Shown here: in pieces, positions 31,473 through 39,737 of the stretch
Layout: each line of letters begins with the position of its first letter
Numbering within the stretch: the first letter of the stretch is position 1
Assembly (NCBI GenBank): GCA_045643285.1
Contig: JAZUKN010000087.1
Coordinates: 1-41,640 of the forward strand
Direction of reading: 5' to 3'
Origin: UMGS1696 sp045643285
Lineage (GTDB): Bacteria > Bacillota > Clostridia > Oscillospirales > CAG-272
Length of the DNA: 41,640 nt
Program-made: the position numbers and the translations under genes
Notes under the pieces: generated by a model
The model's database searches: none
What the model was told of the DNA's origin: nothing
The model's input: the letters and a program-made list of their open reading frames with translations, nothing else

Positions 31473-33992
31473 ATGAAGAAATTTCTCGTGATAGACGGCA
31501 ACAGCATAATAAACCGCGCGTTTTTCGGGATCCGTCCGCTCTCGAACAGAGCAGGGATGCCGACGAACGCACTGTACGGCTTTATGACGATAATCAGAAA
31601 GCACCTTGACTCTATTCGTCCCGACTATCTCGCAATAGCGTTCGACGTTCACCAACCGACGTTCAGACATAATGAATACGCCGACTATAAGGCAGGGCGC
31701 AGACCGATGCCGGACGAGCTGAGAGTGCAGATGCCGTACGCCAAGAAGATAGCCTCCGCGCTCGGATTTCTCGTTATCGAGTCTCCCGGATACGAAGCCG
31801 ACGACGTGATAGGCACGACTGCCGCAATGGCAGACCGCAGGGGGGATATTGAGTCGTACATCCTCACGGGAGACCGCGACTCACTCCAGCTCATTTCCGA
31901 CCGCACGTCCGTTGTGCTTGCGAAGAATAAAGAAGACGTGATCTTTGACAGAGTCCGCTTCAAGGAAGAATACGGCGTTGATCCCGAGCAGTTCGTCGAC
32001 GTAAAGGCACTCATGGGCGACTCGTCCGACAATATTCCCGGCGTGCGCGGAATAGGCGAGAAGACAGCTTTTGCACTCATCAAAACTGCCGGCTCACTTG
32101 ATACGCTCTACGAGACGGAAGGCTATTTCGGGCAGACAAAATCCGTTACCGCCAAGCTCGACGAGGGCAAGGACAGCGCGTATAAATCAAAATGGCTTGC
32201 AACTATCTGCCGTGAAGCTCCCGTACCGTCGGAGAAAGAAATATTTGACGAAAGACCGATAGACGGCGCAGAGCTTGCCGCAATTTGCAGAGAGCTTGAC
32301 TTTGTCGGAATGGCGGCGCGTTTCGGCGTGAACGAGGCGCACGAATTTGCCTCCGCAAAAAAAGAGCAGGGAAGTGAGCTGACAACAAAAGAGGTATCGG
32401 AGATAAAAACGCTCAAATTCGGCGCACCCGTTGCGTTTTACTGTGACGACAGCACCGCCGCCGTGACCGAAGACGGAAAGAATATCTTCACCTGCGCGAT
32501 AGATTATGACGACGCAAAAGCGTTCCTCCAAAACAATACCGTAGTCTGCCACGATTATAAATCACTTCTGCGCCGATTCGGACTGACAGGCGACGACGTG
32601 AAGTGCGCGTATGACACAAAGCTCGCCGCGTATCTTCTCGAACCCGGCAAAAAGTACGATCTGAAAGACGTCTCTTTCCTCTATCTCGGACGCGAGCCGT
32701 CCACCGCCGCAGAAACCGCCGCCGCTATCAGTGAGCTTTACGGCAAAACGAACGAAAAACTGAAAGAATACGGCATGGAAAAGCTACTACACGAGATCGA
32801 AATACCGCTCTCGGCAGTCCTCGCCGGAATGGAAGCGCGCGGCTTCAAGATTGATCCCGACGGGATCAGAGAATACGCACGGAAGCTGAAAATGGAAGAA
32901 GAGGCGATCTCCGACGCGATATGGCTTGCGGCAGGGCATCAGTTCAATATCAATTCTCCGAAGCAGCTCGGCGAAGTGCTGTTTGACGAAATAGGGCTTC
33001 CGTCCGGAAAGAAGAACAAAAAAGGCTACGCAACGGACGCGGAAACGCTTGAAGAACTCCGCCCGTACCACACGATAATTTCCGATGTGCTCACGTTCAG
33101 ACAGCTCTCGAAGCTCCGCGGAACGTACGGCGACACGCTTGCGGACCAGGCGGACGAGGGCGGACGTATCCACACGTGTCTCAATCAGACGGGAACGGCA
33201 ACGGGCAGACTTGCATCAAGTGAGCCGAACCTGCAAAATATCCCCGTTCGCGGAGAGATCGGCAGAGAACTCAGAAAATATTTCGTCGCGGATGACGGGT
33301 ATGTGCTTATCGACGCCGACTACAGCCAGATAGAGCTGAGAATACTCGCCGAGCTGTCGAAAGACGAGAATATGAGCCGCGCATTCATCGACGGAGAGGA
33401 CATTCACGCATCCGTCGCGTCGCAGGTGTTCGGCGTGCCGATCGACGCTGTCACACCGGAGCAGAGAAGACGCGCGAAAGCCGTAAACTTCGGTATCGTG
33501 TACGGGATCAGTGAATTTTCTCTGTCAAAAGACATAGGCACGACGAGAAAAGCCGCAAAAGAGTATATCGAAAACTATCTGTCAACTTATTACAGCGTTG
33601 ACAGATACCTCAAAGAAACAGTAGAACAGGCGAAAACGGACGGATATACGACGACGGCATTCGGCAGACGGAGAAACATACCGGAGCTTAAGTCGTCGAA
33701 CAGGAATCTGCGCGCGTTCGGTGAGAGGGTGGCGATGAACAGCCCAATCCAGGGAAGCGCGGCGGACGTTATCAAGATCGCCATGATAAACGTCGATAAG
33801 GCACTGAAAAAATCGGGACTTGACGCGCATCTCATCATGCAGGTACACGACGAGCTGATCGTTGAGGCGAGGGAAGACTGCGCGGACGAGATCGCTGAGA
33901 TACTCGTGAACGAGATGCAGAACGCCGTGAAGACAAGTGTTCCGCTCACCGCCGACTGCGGAATGGGAAAGACGTGGCTTGACGCAAAATAA
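31473..33992 (+). CDS. polA: DNA polymerase I
   Basis: An 839-residue repair and Okazaki-fragment polymerase. The 5'-3' exonuclease (FEN) domain is at residues 1 to about 290 (VIDGNSIINRAFFG, ESPGYEADDVIGT, ILTGDRDSLQL, GDSSDNIPGVRGIGEKTA). The middle 3'-5' exonuclease-like domain (about 310-460) lacks the first metal-binding DxE motif (VAFYCDDSTAAV), so proofreading is probably absent, as in Bacillus. The polymerase domain has motif A (DADYSQIELRILAELS), motif B (RRRAKAVNFGIVYGIS) and motif C (QVHDELIVEA). I chose ATG 31473 because of GGGAGGA upstream and the canonical MKKFLVIDGNS start; the longer frame overlaps the previous gene. Confidence 0.97.
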   Translation: MKKFLVIDGNSIINRAFFGIRPLSNRAGMPTNALYGFMTIIRKHLDSIRPDYLAIAFDVHQPTFRHNEYADYKAGRRPMPDELRVQMPYAKKIASALGFLVIESPGYEADDVIGTTAAMADRRGDIESYILTGDRDSLQLISDRTSVVLAKNKEDVIFDRVRFKEEYGVDPEQFVDVKALMGDSSDNIPGVRGIGEKTAFALIKTAGSLDTLYETEGYFGQTKSVTAKLDEGKDSAYKSKWLATICREAPVPSEKEIFDERPIDGAELAAICRELDFVGMAARFGVNEAHEFASAKKEQGSELTTKEVSEIKTLKFGAPVAFYCDDSTAAVTEDGKNIFTCAIDYDDAKAFLQNNTVVCHDYKSLLRRFGLTGDDVKCAYDTKLAAYLLEPGKKYDLKDVSFLYLGREPSTAAETAAAISELYGKTNEKLKEYGMEKLLHEIEIPLSAVLAGMEARGFKIDPDGIREYARKLKMEEEAISDAIWLAAGHQFNINSPKQLGEVLFDEIGLPSGKKNKKGYATDAETLEELRPYHTIISDVLTFRQLSKLRGTYGDTLADQADEGGRIHTCLNQTGTATGRLASSEPNLQNIPVRGEIGRELRKYFVADDGYVLIDADYSQIELRILAELSKDENMSRAFIDGEDIHASVASQVFGVPIDAVTPEQRRRAKAVNFGIVYGISEFSLSKDIGTTRKAAKEYIENYLSTYYSVDRYLKETVEQAKTDGYTTTAFGRRRNIPELKSSNRNLRAFGERVAMNSPIQGSAADVIKIAMINVDKALKKSGLDAHLIMQVHDELIVEAREDCADEIAEILVNEMQNAVKTSVPLTADCGMGKTWLDAK

Positions 33993-33996
33993 AAAC

Positions 33997-34021
33997 AAAA
34001 GGACGCGAAAACGTCCTTTTT
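33997..34021 (+). terminator. Terminator after polA
   Basis: AAAAGGACG (33997-34005) pairs with CGTCCTTTT (34012-34020) around a 6-nt loop; the right arm continues into the T-run. Confidence 0.9.
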
Positions 34022-34025
34022 GGTT

Positions 34026-34060
34026 TAATGAATAATGAATAATGAATGATGAGTAATGAA
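34026..34060. repeat. Tandem TAATGAA heptamers
   Basis: TAATGAA occurs at 34026-34032, 34033-34039, 34040-34046 and, after a variant TGATGAG (34047-34053), at 34054-34060. It forms the left edge of the palindrome mosaic that follows polA. Confidence 0.85.
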
Positions 34061-34084
34061 GAATTAGACAGAGCGAACGAAAGA

Positions 34085-34243
34085 CTTGCATTCACTTTGC
34101 AACAAAGGGGAGTCCAACCGAGATGCAGAGCATCTCGACGACTTCGTTTACGAAGTCGGGAGGCGTGAATGTGCTTGCACCTTCCCTGAGTTTACGAAGT
34201 AAATTCGTTGGTCGTGTGGATTCACAAGCCGTCCGCGTAGGAC
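34085..34243. repeat. Non-coding mosaic of short palindromes
   Basis: This gene-free stretch is built of small inverted repeats: TTGCA/TGCAA (34086-34102), GAGATGC-AGA-GCATCTC (34120-34136), CGACTTCG-TTTA-CGAAGTCG (34139-34158), GAGTTTAC-GAA-GTAAATTC (34188-34206, one G-T) and GTCC-GCGTA-GGAC (34231-34243). GCATTCAC near the left and GTGAATGT near 34165 can pair across several of them, so the block may form one branched structure. No coding potential is seen from 34022 to 34326. Confidence 0.65.
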
Positions 34244-34326
34244 AAAATGAATAAAACGAAAACACGAAGTGCTTTCTTCCTTACGTCGTCAGGTATGTGT
34301 AAAAGTGATAGTGCAAAAATCCGCGC

Positions 34327-34959
34327 TCAGTTTTTCTCCTGCTTTTCCCGCAAAAGTTTCTCCGCTTCGCTGTAGACGCATCCGCAGTAGTCCTGCCTGT
34401 ACAGCCCGTACTCGCGCGACAGCTCTATCGAACGCTTGTACCCGTTGTCTTTCTTGAAATCCGAAAAGAGATAATTCACCCCGTATTCGACGGATAGCTT
34501 TTCGCCGATCTCGTTCAGCCACTTCGCATTCTTGTACGGACTTATCGACAGCGTGGTCGTAAAGTAGTCGTATCCCTTTGCCGCCGCTTCTGCCGTACGC
34601 CTGAGCCGTAATTCGTAACAGACTTTGCACCGCTCGCCGCCCTCAGGTAACGATTGCATTCCCTTGACTCGGCTGAAAAACTCGTTCGCGATGTATTCCG
34701 GTGAGATTATAGGAATCTTGTACCCGACCTCGCCGACAAACCGTTCAAGCTCCGACAGCCGATACAAAAACTCTTTCTCAGGCGAAATGTTCGGATTGTA
34801 GAAAAACAGTGTAATGTCAAAATACTGTGACAGATATTCAAGGACATAAGACGAGCACGGCGCACAGCAGGCGTGAAGCAGTAATGTCGGACGCTTGCCT
34901 GTTTTTTCAAGCTCGCCGATCAGTGCTTTCAGCTCTTTCGCATAGTTTCTTTCGTTCAT
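34327..34959 (-). CDS. queH: QueH, epoxyqueuosine reductase (DUF208 type)
   Basis: A 210-residue enzyme for the last step of queuosine tRNA modification, reducing epoxyqueuosine; it replaces the unrelated QueG. Diagnostic motifs are LLHACCAPCSSYVLEYL near residue 25, RCKVCYELRLRRTA, TTTLSISPYKN and YRQDYCGCVYS. The cysteines bind a [4Fe-4S] cluster and an adjacent iron. An ATG at 34986 lies within the promoter's -10 box, ahead of the predicted transcription start, so translation must begin at ATG 34959, which follows CGGAG. Monocistronic. No terminator with a good T-run is seen after it. Confidence 0.95.
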   Translation of the reverse strand: MNERNYAKELKALIGELEKTGKRPTLLLHACCAPCSSYVLEYLSQYFDITLFFYNPNISPEKEFLYRLSELERFVGEVGYKIPIISPEYIANEFFSRVKGMQSLPEGGERCKVCYELRLRRTAEAAAKGYDYFTTTLSISPYKNAKWLNEIGEKLSVEYGVNYLFSDFKKDNGYKRSIELSREYGLYRQDYCGCVYSEAEKLLREKQEKN

Positions 34960-34984
34960 TACGCCACTCCGATCTTTTTTCTTC

Positions 34985-35013
34985 ATTATACTATTCTGTC
35001 ACCGAAAAATCAA
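34985..35013 (-). promoter_or_regulatory. Promoter of queH
   Basis: On the minus strand TTGATT (35013-35008), 17 nt, TATAAT (34990-34985). The predicted start near 34978 fixes queH translation at 34959. Confidence 0.8.
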
Positions 35014-35019
35014 GCAAGT

Positions 35020-35048
35020 TTGACAATGCCGCATTGTTGTGATATAAT
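35020..35048 (+). promoter_or_regulatory. Perfect promoter of the DUF5722-like gene, divergent from queH
   Basis: TTGACA (35020-35025), 17 nt ending TGA, TATAAT (35043-35048): consensus hexamers plus extended -10. The -35 hexamers of the two divergent promoters are only 6 nt apart, so they may interfere with each other. Confidence 0.9.
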
Positions 35049-35082
35049 ATCATAGATTATTATGTAAAGGAGGACGGATTCA

Positions 35083-38076
35083 TTGAAGAAAAATGCTTTT
35101 TTGCCGTTTCTTTTGATTCTGACTGTACTGCTGTCTTTTTCCGCGTCTGCGTATAGCGGAACGGATACCGCAACCGTCAGGGTTTCCGCTTCCTCCGGCT
35201 ATTATATGGTCGATACTTTTTCGTATAAACCGACAGACGGAGACGGCGCGTTCGTTTTCCCCGAACCGGACAACGGAGGTGTCTGGTCGTGTTCGGGTAT
35301 GTTCTCGGACGCCTATACGAGAAAGTCTTATGATACGGTTTTCTATACTGCCGCAGTCAGACAGGACACTTCTCCGTCTCTTTCCGGCGGAATGACGTTC
35401 ACATTTGATCTGCGTGATAAAATAGTCGACGCAGGGGAGTATTCTTTCCTGCGGTTCGGTATCGGCGTTCTTTCAGGTGATGACAAAGGATATTTTGTCA
35501 AGATAAGAGCAGACTCGGATGTAAGCTCCGCCGCCGCATATTCGACGGTTTACAGCAATTCTTCCTCTTCCGCTTTGTCGGTTGTCACCGTTGATCTTTC
35601 CGCATTTCACGGAACGCTTGCCACAGTCCGCATCACCGTGTATTTTGACATTGCGGACAGACCGGAGCAGGTAAAAATATCCTCTCCGTTCCTCTCGAAA
35701 GACAAAACATATTTTATAAACTCCGCAAAGTATCTTTTCTCCGAATTTGAAGAGCAAAACGGTGCTTTCGATCCGTCCGACGGGGCTGTGACTCCCGACG
35801 CAAACGGAAACGCCGTTATTTCCGCCGATTATTCGGGAGAATACATGAAGGTCTACGGAAAAGTCTATTGCCGTGTTAGCATGAGCGGTGTTCAGTCGGG
35901 CGGAATCGGACTCACACTCGATTATTGTGACAGCAGGACAGGGAAGAGAATGAGCGTCGAGTCGCCGCGCGTCGAACTTTATCAGGGGGAAGAAGAGTAC
36001 GTCTTTCCGCTTGAATTTTACGGATCGGTGACCGGATATTCGCTTGAGCTTTCGGGACTCTCTCCGGCGGAAAAAGCAGTGTTCGACTCGCTTTCGCTTG
36101 AGACGGTAAGAGAGGATGAAAAAATCGGCGGTATAGGCGACGTGACGAAGATCACACTTGACGGCGACAGCATCCGTTTCAGCGGAACCGTACAAAGAGA
36201 AGCCGCAAAACAGTATTCCGACAGCGAGATCGCATTTTTTGCTGTTCCCGGAAATCTGATCGACGGCGACTCGACAGAGCTCGGACGGATACGGATAACT
36301 ACCAAGTTCGAGCATACTCTTTCACTCGCGGATAATCGGTTCTCGCCCGATCTCTGTATGTATATGGCGGCAATAGTAACGCCGGACGGCGAGATCATCC
36401 CGATAGAGAAGCCGCGTTATGCCGATGCGCGTCCGGCGGTTTATTCTGAATCGTCGATTCTCGGACTGTACGGCATGGCAACGGTCGGCGCGTTTGAATC
36501 AAACTGCTCGCACGTCATAGTTGACGTACAGCTCGACAAGATAATATCTGCGGAACGCTCGCCTGTGTCGACTGCATATCAGATCAGCCCGACAGGCGGA
36601 GATGAGGGTAACGAGACGCGGACGCTCTATTTTGACCGTACCGTGCTCGATTCGCTCGACGAAGAAATAAACTTCTGCCTTTCAGCCGGTATCCGCGTTT
36701 ATCTTCGCTTTGTTTCCGCCTCTCCCGTAGAGGGACTTACATATTCTTCTCTCCCGTCCGATAATTATGCTTTGTGCTTCACGGATGAAGAATCGGCTTA
36801 CGCTTATGCGGCAGTCGTGCGTTTTCTCGCCGGACGGTATAACGGACTTGACGGCTTTGCCGTATGCACCGATGCCGCACTGTCTGTAGAAAACGGCATT
36901 GATCTGACCGAAAACGCCGTACATTACACCGAAAAACTCGCCGAGATCGCAAGGATCACATATAACAGCGCGCTGTCGGCGATCGAAAACCCCGTGATAA
37001 TCGTTCCGGTATCCGACGGCGGAGATGTATCGCTCAGCCGTTTCACGACGGTTTTTGCGGATCACCTTTCCGATATCGGCGGTATTCCGTGGACGCTCAT
37101 GTATAACACCGACAGCCTCGATGAAGACACCGAATACATCGACGCACTCGGAGAGAGGCTTTCTTCGCTCGGCGTGTGCGGATTTGATTCACTTATGACG
37201 TTTTTTGAGTCGGAAGAATTCTTCCGCGACGGAAAGAGCGCAGGAGAGTACGCCGATATAATAGGCGCGTTTTGCGAAAACGCCGTAAATATGCAGGCTG
37301 TCGTCATTTCTCTTGACGGCACAACGCTTGTGAACGACAGGGAATTTTATTCGGAACTGAAAGAAGTCAACGGCGTCGGCTACGTTCTCAGTGAAGAGGC
37401 GGAAAGCGGTGAACGAACAAATACGGGCAGCTATACACTGTGCGATTTTTACGATAAATATTATTCGCTCGGCTGGCGTGCAGTCGGTGCGGATTCGTTC
37501 CGGACGGACGTTTCTCTCACCGAACAGTCGCCGAGCCGTGCGCTGAGAGCCGATTTTTCAAATCCCGACGGGACAGCCTCCGGAATAATGCTCAAAAATT
37601 TCGAACGGACTACCGACATGACAGCCGCCGACGGGATAACGTTCTCTCTTTCAATGAACAGCGCGGAGCCTGAAAATGCGGCTGTTGTCTTCGTAATCGG
37701 AACGGATGAACTGCGTGCCGAATACAGTACAGAAGCCTCGACTGACGGAACGGTCAGATCGTATTACTGCGATCTCGGAAAATACAGATACAGGGATCGC
37801 GCGGACTACGTCGGAATAATCGTGTACGCCGACAGCCCCGTTTCATTGGAACTCGGAAGTGTAAAACTCACAAGCGATACACTTTCGTCAGAAGAGCTTG
37901 CTGACAGAATGAACCCGAAACCGGAAACGGGGAAGGACAGCAAAGACGTGACGGCAGTTGCGCTCGTCTCGACGCTCGCATTGTTGCTTACCGCCGTTGT
38001 ATTCATTCTGATACTGACGAAAGAAAAAGAAATAAAGGACACAAAAGGACGGGACGAAGATGAATCGGAACAATGA
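35083..38076 (+). CDS. Large secreted, membrane-tethered protein with DUF5722-like TIM-barrel region
   Basis: A 997-residue protein. The start is TTG 35083, with AAAGGAGG 9 nt upstream. A signal peptide (residues about 1-23, SASAYSG) is followed by beta-rich regions (about 30-440). A glycosidase-like TIM-barrel region at about 445-775 (LGLYGMATVGAFESNCSHVIVDVQLDKII, LDEEINFCLSAGIRVYLRFVSA, YAAVVRFLAGRYNGLDGFAV) resembles DUF5722 proteins. A second beta-sandwich-like domain (about 780-945) precedes a C-terminal TM (about 955-978) and a charged tail. It is probably a surface protein acting on or binding glycans, which is inference. I cannot name catalytic residues. The next gene overlaps its end by 17 nt. 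Confidence 0.75.
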   Translation: MKKNAFLPFLLILTVLLSFSASAYSGTDTATVRVSASSGYYMVDTFSYKPTDGDGAFVFPEPDNGGVWSCSGMFSDAYTRKSYDTVFYTAAVRQDTSPSLSGGMTFTFDLRDKIVDAGEYSFLRFGIGVLSGDDKGYFVKIRADSDVSSAAAYSTVYSNSSSSALSVVTVDLSAFHGTLATVRITVYFDIADRPEQVKISSPFLSKDKTYFINSAKYLFSEFEEQNGAFDPSDGAVTPDANGNAVISADYSGEYMKVYGKVYCRVSMSGVQSGGIGLTLDYCDSRTGKRMSVESPRVELYQGEEEYVFPLEFYGSVTGYSLELSGLSPAEKAVFDSLSLETVREDEKIGGIGDVTKITLDGDSIRFSGTVQREAAKQYSDSEIAFFAVPGNLIDGDSTELGRIRITTKFEHTLSLADNRFSPDLCMYMAAIVTPDGEIIPIEKPRYADARPAVYSESSILGLYGMATVGAFESNCSHVIVDVQLDKIISAERSPVSTAYQISPTGGDEGNETRTLYFDRTVLDSLDEEINFCLSAGIRVYLRFVSASPVEGLTYSSLPSDNYALCFTDEESAYAYAAVVRFLAGRYNGLDGFAVCTDAALSVENGIDLTENAVHYTEKLAEIARITYNSALSAIENPVIIVPVSDGGDVSLSRFTTVFADHLSDIGGIPWTLMYNTDSLDEDTEYIDALGERLSSLGVCGFDSLMTFFESEEFFRDGKSAGEYADIIGAFCENAVNMQAVVISLDGTTLVNDREFYSELKEVNGVGYVLSEEAESGERTNTGSYTLCDFYDKYYSLGWRAVGADSFRTDVSLTEQSPSRALRADFSNPDGTASGIMLKNFERTTDMTAADGITFSLSMNSAEPENAAVVFVIGTDELRAEYSTEASTDGTVRSYYCDLGKYRYRDRADYVGIIVYADSPVSLELGSVKLTSDTLSSEELADRMNPKPETGKDSKDVTAVALVSTLALLLTAVVFILILTKEKEIKDTKGRDEDESEQ

Positions 38077-38374
38077 TAACGATAAAGAAAAACTGAACCT
38101 CGCAGGAGTGGAGCCTATAACGCCGTTCAGCATAGCGGAACTTGTGATCTGCGCCGTCGCGGCAGTCATCGGTGTGGCTTATCTGTACACTGATAAAATT
38201 TCGCTCGGGTTTTTGATGCCGTTTTACTGCGGATGCTTCATCGGCGCGGCGGTGATGAAGATACTTCATATTATTAAAGTGAAGTCGAAAAAGCCGATGT
38301 CGTTTCTGCACGCGGCGATACTCGTGCTTGTTTCCGTCGCCATTACGGTAGTGACGGTAAAATACTATATATAA
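38060..38374 (+). CDS. Small three-TM membrane protein coupled to the DUF5722-like gene
   Basis: A 104-residue protein of no recognised family. A charged N-terminus of about 20 residues is followed by three hydrophobic segments (about 24-45, 48-68 and 82-102) separated by short loops, the second loop being basic (KVKSKKP). The start ATG 38060 lies inside the end of the preceding gene, a 17-nt overlap, and a terminator follows directly, so it is the second and last gene of this operon. It may anchor or assist the large surface protein; nothing more can be said. Confidence 0.75.
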   Translation: MNRNNDNDKEKLNLAGVEPITPFSIAELVICAVAAVIGVAYLYTDKISLGFLMPFYCGCFIGAAVMKILHIIKVKSKKPMSFLHAAILVLVSVAITVVTVKYYI

Positions 38375-38385
38375 TGAAGATAAAG

Positions 38386-38416
38386 AAAAATCTACGCCAT
38401 AACGACGTAGATTTTT
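38386..38416 (+). terminator. Terminator of the DUF5722-like operon
   Basis: AAAAATCTACG (38386-38396) pairs with CGTAGATTTTT (38406-38416), 11 bp with a 9-nt loop and a T-run within the right arm. Confidence 0.9.
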
Positions 38417-38459
38417 TGCTGTTGATCAACCGTAAATGAACGGATTTGTGTTGACTAAT

Positions 38460-38490
38460 ACCAAGGCTCCCTCCGTGAGGGAGAGCGCGT
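38460..38490. repeat. REP-like remnant with CTCCCTC/GAGGGAG hairpin
   Basis: CCAAGGCTCCCTCCGTGAGG continues into GAGAGCGCG, giving a CTCCCTC/GAGGGAG stem. Similar GGCTCCCTC...GAGGGAG elements are frequent intergenic repeats in gut Clostridia. Only one arm set is present, so it looks like a decayed copy. Confidence 0.45.
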
Positions 38491-38514
38491 TCACAATTCT
38501 GCGCCGCCCGTTTT

Positions 38515-39471
38515 TTATTCGTCAAATACCGTCCCGACGGTTTTCACCGCATATTCCGGCGAGTACAGCCATTTGCCGATGTGCCACGTCCGCGCCGTGT
38601 CGATGTAATATTCCGCCGGAGACAGCTCTGCTTTTCCGCAGGTGTCGATGATGACGAGCTTAATTTTCATCCGTTCGGGGTTTATGCTTTTTATGTAGAC
38701 CGAGCAGGCGTCTCCGACCTCGACTCCTTCAGTTACCTCGGCGAGTCCGGCAAGATTCGGCGCAAGCTCCACGAAAACACCGTATTCCTCGATAGAACGA
38801 ACGATGCCCGTGACTGTCTGACCGGCAGAGAAGCGCGACGCATTTTCTTCCCACGTCCCGAGAAGCTCGCGGTGCGTGAGATAGATCCGCCCGTTTTCCC
38901 CGATCGCCGAAACGACGGTACTGATGAATTCACCCGTGCGGAATCTGTCGGACGGATGCGAGATGCGCGAGACGGATATCCTGTCGACCGTCAGCAGTGA
39001 TACGATCCCTGCACCGATGTCGCAGAACGCACCGAACGGCTCAAGATGCGTGACCTTTGCCGGAATGACGTCGCCGGGTAAGAGAGTTGAGATGTATTTT
39101 TCATAACATTCCTCCTGCGCTGCTCGCCGTGAAAGATACGCCGCCTTTCCGTCGAGCCGCAGTATCTTGTACTGCACGGGCTTGCCGACGCGCGTGATGA
39201 CTGCAATATCCTTTGTCTCGCCTCCGAGAGGGAATGAGACTTCTCCTCGCTCCATGATGCCGACAACGCCGTCCGGAAGCTCGATTTTCAGAGTCATGTC
39301 GGCAGAATCGCACATAATGCATGAGGATTCAAGTATCATCCCGCGTTCTGCCGCGACTGCAAGCGCCTCCCGACTGCGCGTGTACATCATGTTTTCCGCT
39401 TTACCCGAAAGTGCGCCTTCGGGATAAAATCCGCTTCGTGAATATGTTCTTTCCGTCATTTTTATGCCCAT
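38515..39471 (-). CDS. Protein with three S1 RNA-binding domains (short ribosomal protein S1-like)
   Basis: A 318-residue cytoplasmic protein. Three S1/OB domains are visible at about residues 45-115, 130-205 (LLPGDVIPAKVTHLEPFGAFCDIGAGIVSLLTVDRIS) and 213-278 (FSAGQTVTGIVRSIEEYGVFVELAPNLAGLAEV). The first is divergent. Firmicute genomes often carry such short S1 homologues separate from the cmk-linked or IspH-fused forms; they bind single-stranded RNA and may assist translation initiation or RNA decay. Two starts are possible, ATG 39471 and ATG 39459; AAAGG is too close to the first and about 13 nt from the second, so the choice is open. Two hairpins lie in its leader. Confidence 0.82.
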   Translation of the reverse strand: MGIKMTERTYSRSGFYPEGALSGKAENMMYTRSREALAVAAERGMILESSCIMCDSADMTLKIELPDGVVGIMERGEVSFPLGGETKDIAVITRVGKPVQYKILRLDGKAAYLSRRAAQEECYEKYISTLLPGDVIPAKVTHLEPFGAFCDIGAGIVSLLTVDRISVSRISHPSDRFRTGEFISTVVSAIGENGRIYLTHRELLGTWEENASRFSAGQTVTGIVRSIEEYGVFVELAPNLAGLAEVTEGVEVGDACSVYIKSINPERMKIKLVIIDTCGKAELSPAEYYIDTARTWHIGKWLYSPEYAVKTVGTVFDE

Positions 39472-39484
39472 ACCTTTCTTTGCG

Positions 39485-39576
39485 TTTGTGCCTTTTGATA
39501 CCTTTTGGTGTTAAAAGGCACAAATGATGTTTGAAAAAACCCAATAAGCGCTTTGAACTTGTTGTGTTTCAAACAT
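39485..39576 (-). promoter_or_regulatory. Two consecutive hairpins in the leader of the S1-domain gene
   Basis: TTTGTGCCTTTT (39485-39496) pairs with AAAAGGCACAAA (39513-39524), 12 bp perfect with a 16-nt loop. ATGTTTGAAA (39527-39536) pairs with TTTCAAACAT (39567-39576), 10 bp perfect. On the minus strand they end 14 nt before ATG 39471, next to the ribosome-binding site. No T-run follows. Confidence 0.55.
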
Positions 39577-39657
39577 GGACCTCGAAATGTTTTTTGTTTC
39601 CGAGATAACATATTCGCCGCACACAAAAAATATGCCGGACGGAAAGCGGAATTGATA

Positions 39658-39686
39658 TTGTTTTTTTCGACGGTTTGTTGTATAAT
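39658..39686 (+). promoter_or_regulatory. Probable promoter of the YczE-like gene
   Basis: TTGTTT (39658-39663), 17 nt, TATAAT (39681-39686), 52 nt before ATG 39738. The ribosome-binding site is AAGAGGGC. Confidence 0.65.
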
Positions 39687-39737
39687 CAACATACTGTTTA
39701 CGTTATTCGATTCTTTCCATATATATAAGAGGGCAAA

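Noticed and set aside
35473..36315. 280-codon minus-strand frame
   Set aside because: Antisense to the large secreted protein; composition typical of a shadow frame.
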